DNA from: Phoronis australis
Lineage: Eukaryota; Phoronida; Phoronidae
DNA length: 64,000 bases
Assembly (NCBI GenBank): GCA_002633005.1
Contig: NMRA01000120.1
Span: 578,371-642,370 of the forward strand
Direction of reading: 5' to 3'
Notes under the pieces: generated by a model
What the model was told of the DNA's origin: nothing
Database searches by the model: none
Seen by the model: only the letters and a program-made list of their open reading frames with translations
Shown here: one piece after another, positions 62,101-64,000 of the stretch
Position numbering within the stretch: the first letter of the stretch is position 1
How the letters are laid out: each line of letters opens with the position of its first letter
Program-made: the position numbers and the translations under genes

Positions 62101-63612
62101 GAATTACGACTAGCTTGAGAGCCTGGCGTTAAATAAAGAGTTTAACCAGTTCACTCTATTGTTACAACTGACTTTTTTAGTCGGAAACCAACTATAGCCG
62201 CTAATTCCTTTTGAGTGTGACCAAGGGTCTGCTGTTGAGCGTATTAATTTGTACATGTTCACGGTAGAATAGATCGCCAAAAGAAACCTAGATTAGGACT
62301 CTCGCCGGAGGGCAAGCACGCGACCTGCGTCAAATCAGCGTGCCTGTGGTATTGTTTTGTGTATTTTCTCAATTTATTACACTTAACTGGGATTCAAAAA
62401 AGTTTGTGGTCGCGGTTGTCGCTAGTCAATTGATCAGTGACAATAATGTCAAAGAAGCAGTCAATTTCATGGATCCTGCAATCTAAGGACCCACGCAGAA
62501 AAATGACGGAAACGGTTTGCACACACGTGGATTACGCAATAATGGACATTTTAAAAATCCCTGTAGTGTAATTTAGAGAGATAAAAATTTATACTTTTTA
62601 AACAAGTAAATACTTTAATATACAATATACACTCACAGAATATAAATAATTTTGCAATGCCGTTTTAATTGAATCAAAGATATCACTTGTCGATAAAAAA
62701 TCACATATGAAAACAGACAGGCAATTTTCCAAGATATAGTAGGCAAGATGCCCGAATTTGTATTCATTTAGCTGTTTGGTTTGCAAATTTACAATAAAGG
62801 CATATAAAGTCTAAACAGTTACCAAATGTAACGAATACACGAGAAACACAAGGGCGCGCCCCGCGTCATTGGCGCATAAAAAATTCTTCGACGCACTATG
62901 ATTGTTTAACTCGGGCCAACGGACGCAACTGTCACAATTTCGCCAGCTGATTTTTTATTGAATAACACGCATTGCATTCAGAGTGTAAAATAACTGCAAT
63001 GCGGAGAAGTTGATCAAAACATCGATTCTAACGACATGGGATCTAGCATACTGAAAAAAGGCAGATCCCATCTGTGGATTTAAGTAAAATGCAGTTAGCC
63101 GTTCAGAACGATCACTATAATCGCGTAACGTACTGAGGTAGCAGACGAAATCACGCCAACCCTGAAAAATCGAATCGAAAAAGGGTAGATATTCGACTAA
63201 TGTGACTCACATGTCCTGAACATTGGTCCATCGATCTGAGGCCATTTGGGTCATGACTTTTTGTCACGTTTTTCCAGAATGATCCCTGGATAAGAGGTCG
63301 AGGACTTTCTACACCGTAATACTTACATTAAAACATTAAAGCTACGCCACGCTGAAGAGATACAGGTTGATTTTCTCAGGTGTTACATGAAGTTGTTCAT
63401 ACATGTTAAAGATTGAAAAATGAACGCGTTTAAGAATAGCCGTCAAATGCATGCTAACAAAGTATCTAGGGTCTGCCAAAACACCAGAGTTGGAATTGAA
63501 AACATTGATGTTGACGGAGTGAAATGGCCGAATCCATTTTTTTAGCAAGAGTATTTGTAAAATAAATTACTGTCCACAGGGTTATTAAAAGGCCTGTGGA
63601 AAATGCTACCCC
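59134..63612. other. No gene recognised
   Basis: A minus-strand piece at 61089-61147 has a good acceptor (TTGTCTATCAG) and donor (GTAAGC) and reads KEIIESHKEDYRHNSIGL before a stop just before the donor; it could be the end of a reading frame but stands alone. An A-rich tract lies at 59813-59840. Confidence 0.35.
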
Positions 63613-63762
63613 TCAGGTGAAAATTCGCCCAATCAGAAAAAAGATGGGAACATAACAAAAACACAAGTCACACAATCGACAACTTCCATGCGCTTTTGTT
63701 TTCTTAAGACATGCGTACAAATCTTCTGATTCGTCAACGACAGCTTTTATTTTTTCATCCAT
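63613..63762 (-). CDS. Small open frame with good start context, unknown
   Basis: ATG in context ACAATGG, 49 codons: MDEKIKAVVDESEDLYACLKK, a cysteine-rich CRLCDLCFCY and a hydrophobic VPIFFLIGRIF tail that could be a membrane anchor. It faces the start at 63906 across 143 bp. It may be a real small protein, a first exon with an unseen donor, or chance. Confidence 0.25.
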   Translation of the reverse strand: MDEKIKAVVDESEDLYACLKKTKAHGSCRLCDLCFCYVPIFFLIGRIFT

Positions 63763-63905
63763 TGTCGTAATAAATAAAGGCCAAGGTATAAGTTGGAAAA
63801 CATTTTGAACCCTGTCACCTCCCCGGGCCGGCTCAGTACGCACGAACAACTATGAAGGTATACAATCAGTGCACCCGCACTGAGAAAACGTCGTAGTAGG
63901 ACACA

Positions 63906-64000
63906 ATGGCTGACCTTGAATCAAATTGGATCACTTACGAAACACACAAAAATATCAAAGTGACTGGAGAGTATATTGCCAATCGTTATGTGCTTGCACA
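63906..64000 (+). CDS. 5' end of a gene running off the right edge
   Basis: ATG with A at -3 and G at +4 (CACAATGG), open to the window end for 31 codons plus two bases: MADLESNWITYETHKNIKVT then GEYIANRYVLA. Composition is that of a soluble protein. No family recognised from so short a piece. About 140 bp separate it from the divergent small frame on the other strand, so the intervening 63763-63905 could be a shared promoter. Confidence 0.45.
   Translation, partial: MADLESNWITYETHKNIKVTGEYIANRYVLA

Overview
The window is nuclear DNA of an animal, most likely a marine or other invertebrate. It is AT-rich, has long GT-AG introns, many small inverted-repeat elements, tRNA-derived SINE heads, triplet microsatellites and a compact TATA/CCAAT-type promoter. 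No bacterial operons, ribosome binding sites, rRNA genes or CRISPR arrays were seen. The species cannot be named from the sequence.

The one securely identified gene is a cytochrome P450 of the CYP3 clan on the minus strand. Ten coding exons were placed by joining GT-AG sites in frame: a very short membrane-anchor exon at 17982-18034, a 12-kb first intron, then nine exons between 5895 and 508. They give about 515 residues with the N-terminal anchor, the WxxxR of helix C, AGYETTS of helix I and the ExxR of helix K. The heme-cysteine exon is not between 1 and 507, so the gene runs off the left edge. It carries an extra polar and lysine-rich segment of about 80 residues between helices H and I.

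The first intron (5896-17981) holds mobile-element debris: a palindromic fold-back element with internal ~22-bp repeats (7705-8399), two copies of a CAG...CTG element with GGATCCGCC ends, a GGGCCCAGTTGCATAAA-type MITE, and a tRNA-Ser-like relic.

The region 18-64 kb has no gene that I can name. It holds several exon-like pieces with matching splice sites: a possible three-exon plus-strand gene at 31795-33939 whose product starts with a PCNA-box-like motif, and isolated internal exons at 29564-29694 and 58429-58654 (minus). There are also a possible signal-peptide first exon at 59013-59133 (plus) and a gene start running off the right edge at 63906. A convincing plus-strand core promoter lies at 22887-23040, with no recognisable coding exon after it.

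The rest is intergenic or intronic sequence with MITE families, minisatellites, triplet arrays, a hammerhead-like inverted repeat at 45.3-45.6 kb and a GC-rich patch at 38.85-39.06 kb. Two N positions and runs of C mark sequencing or assembly weak points.
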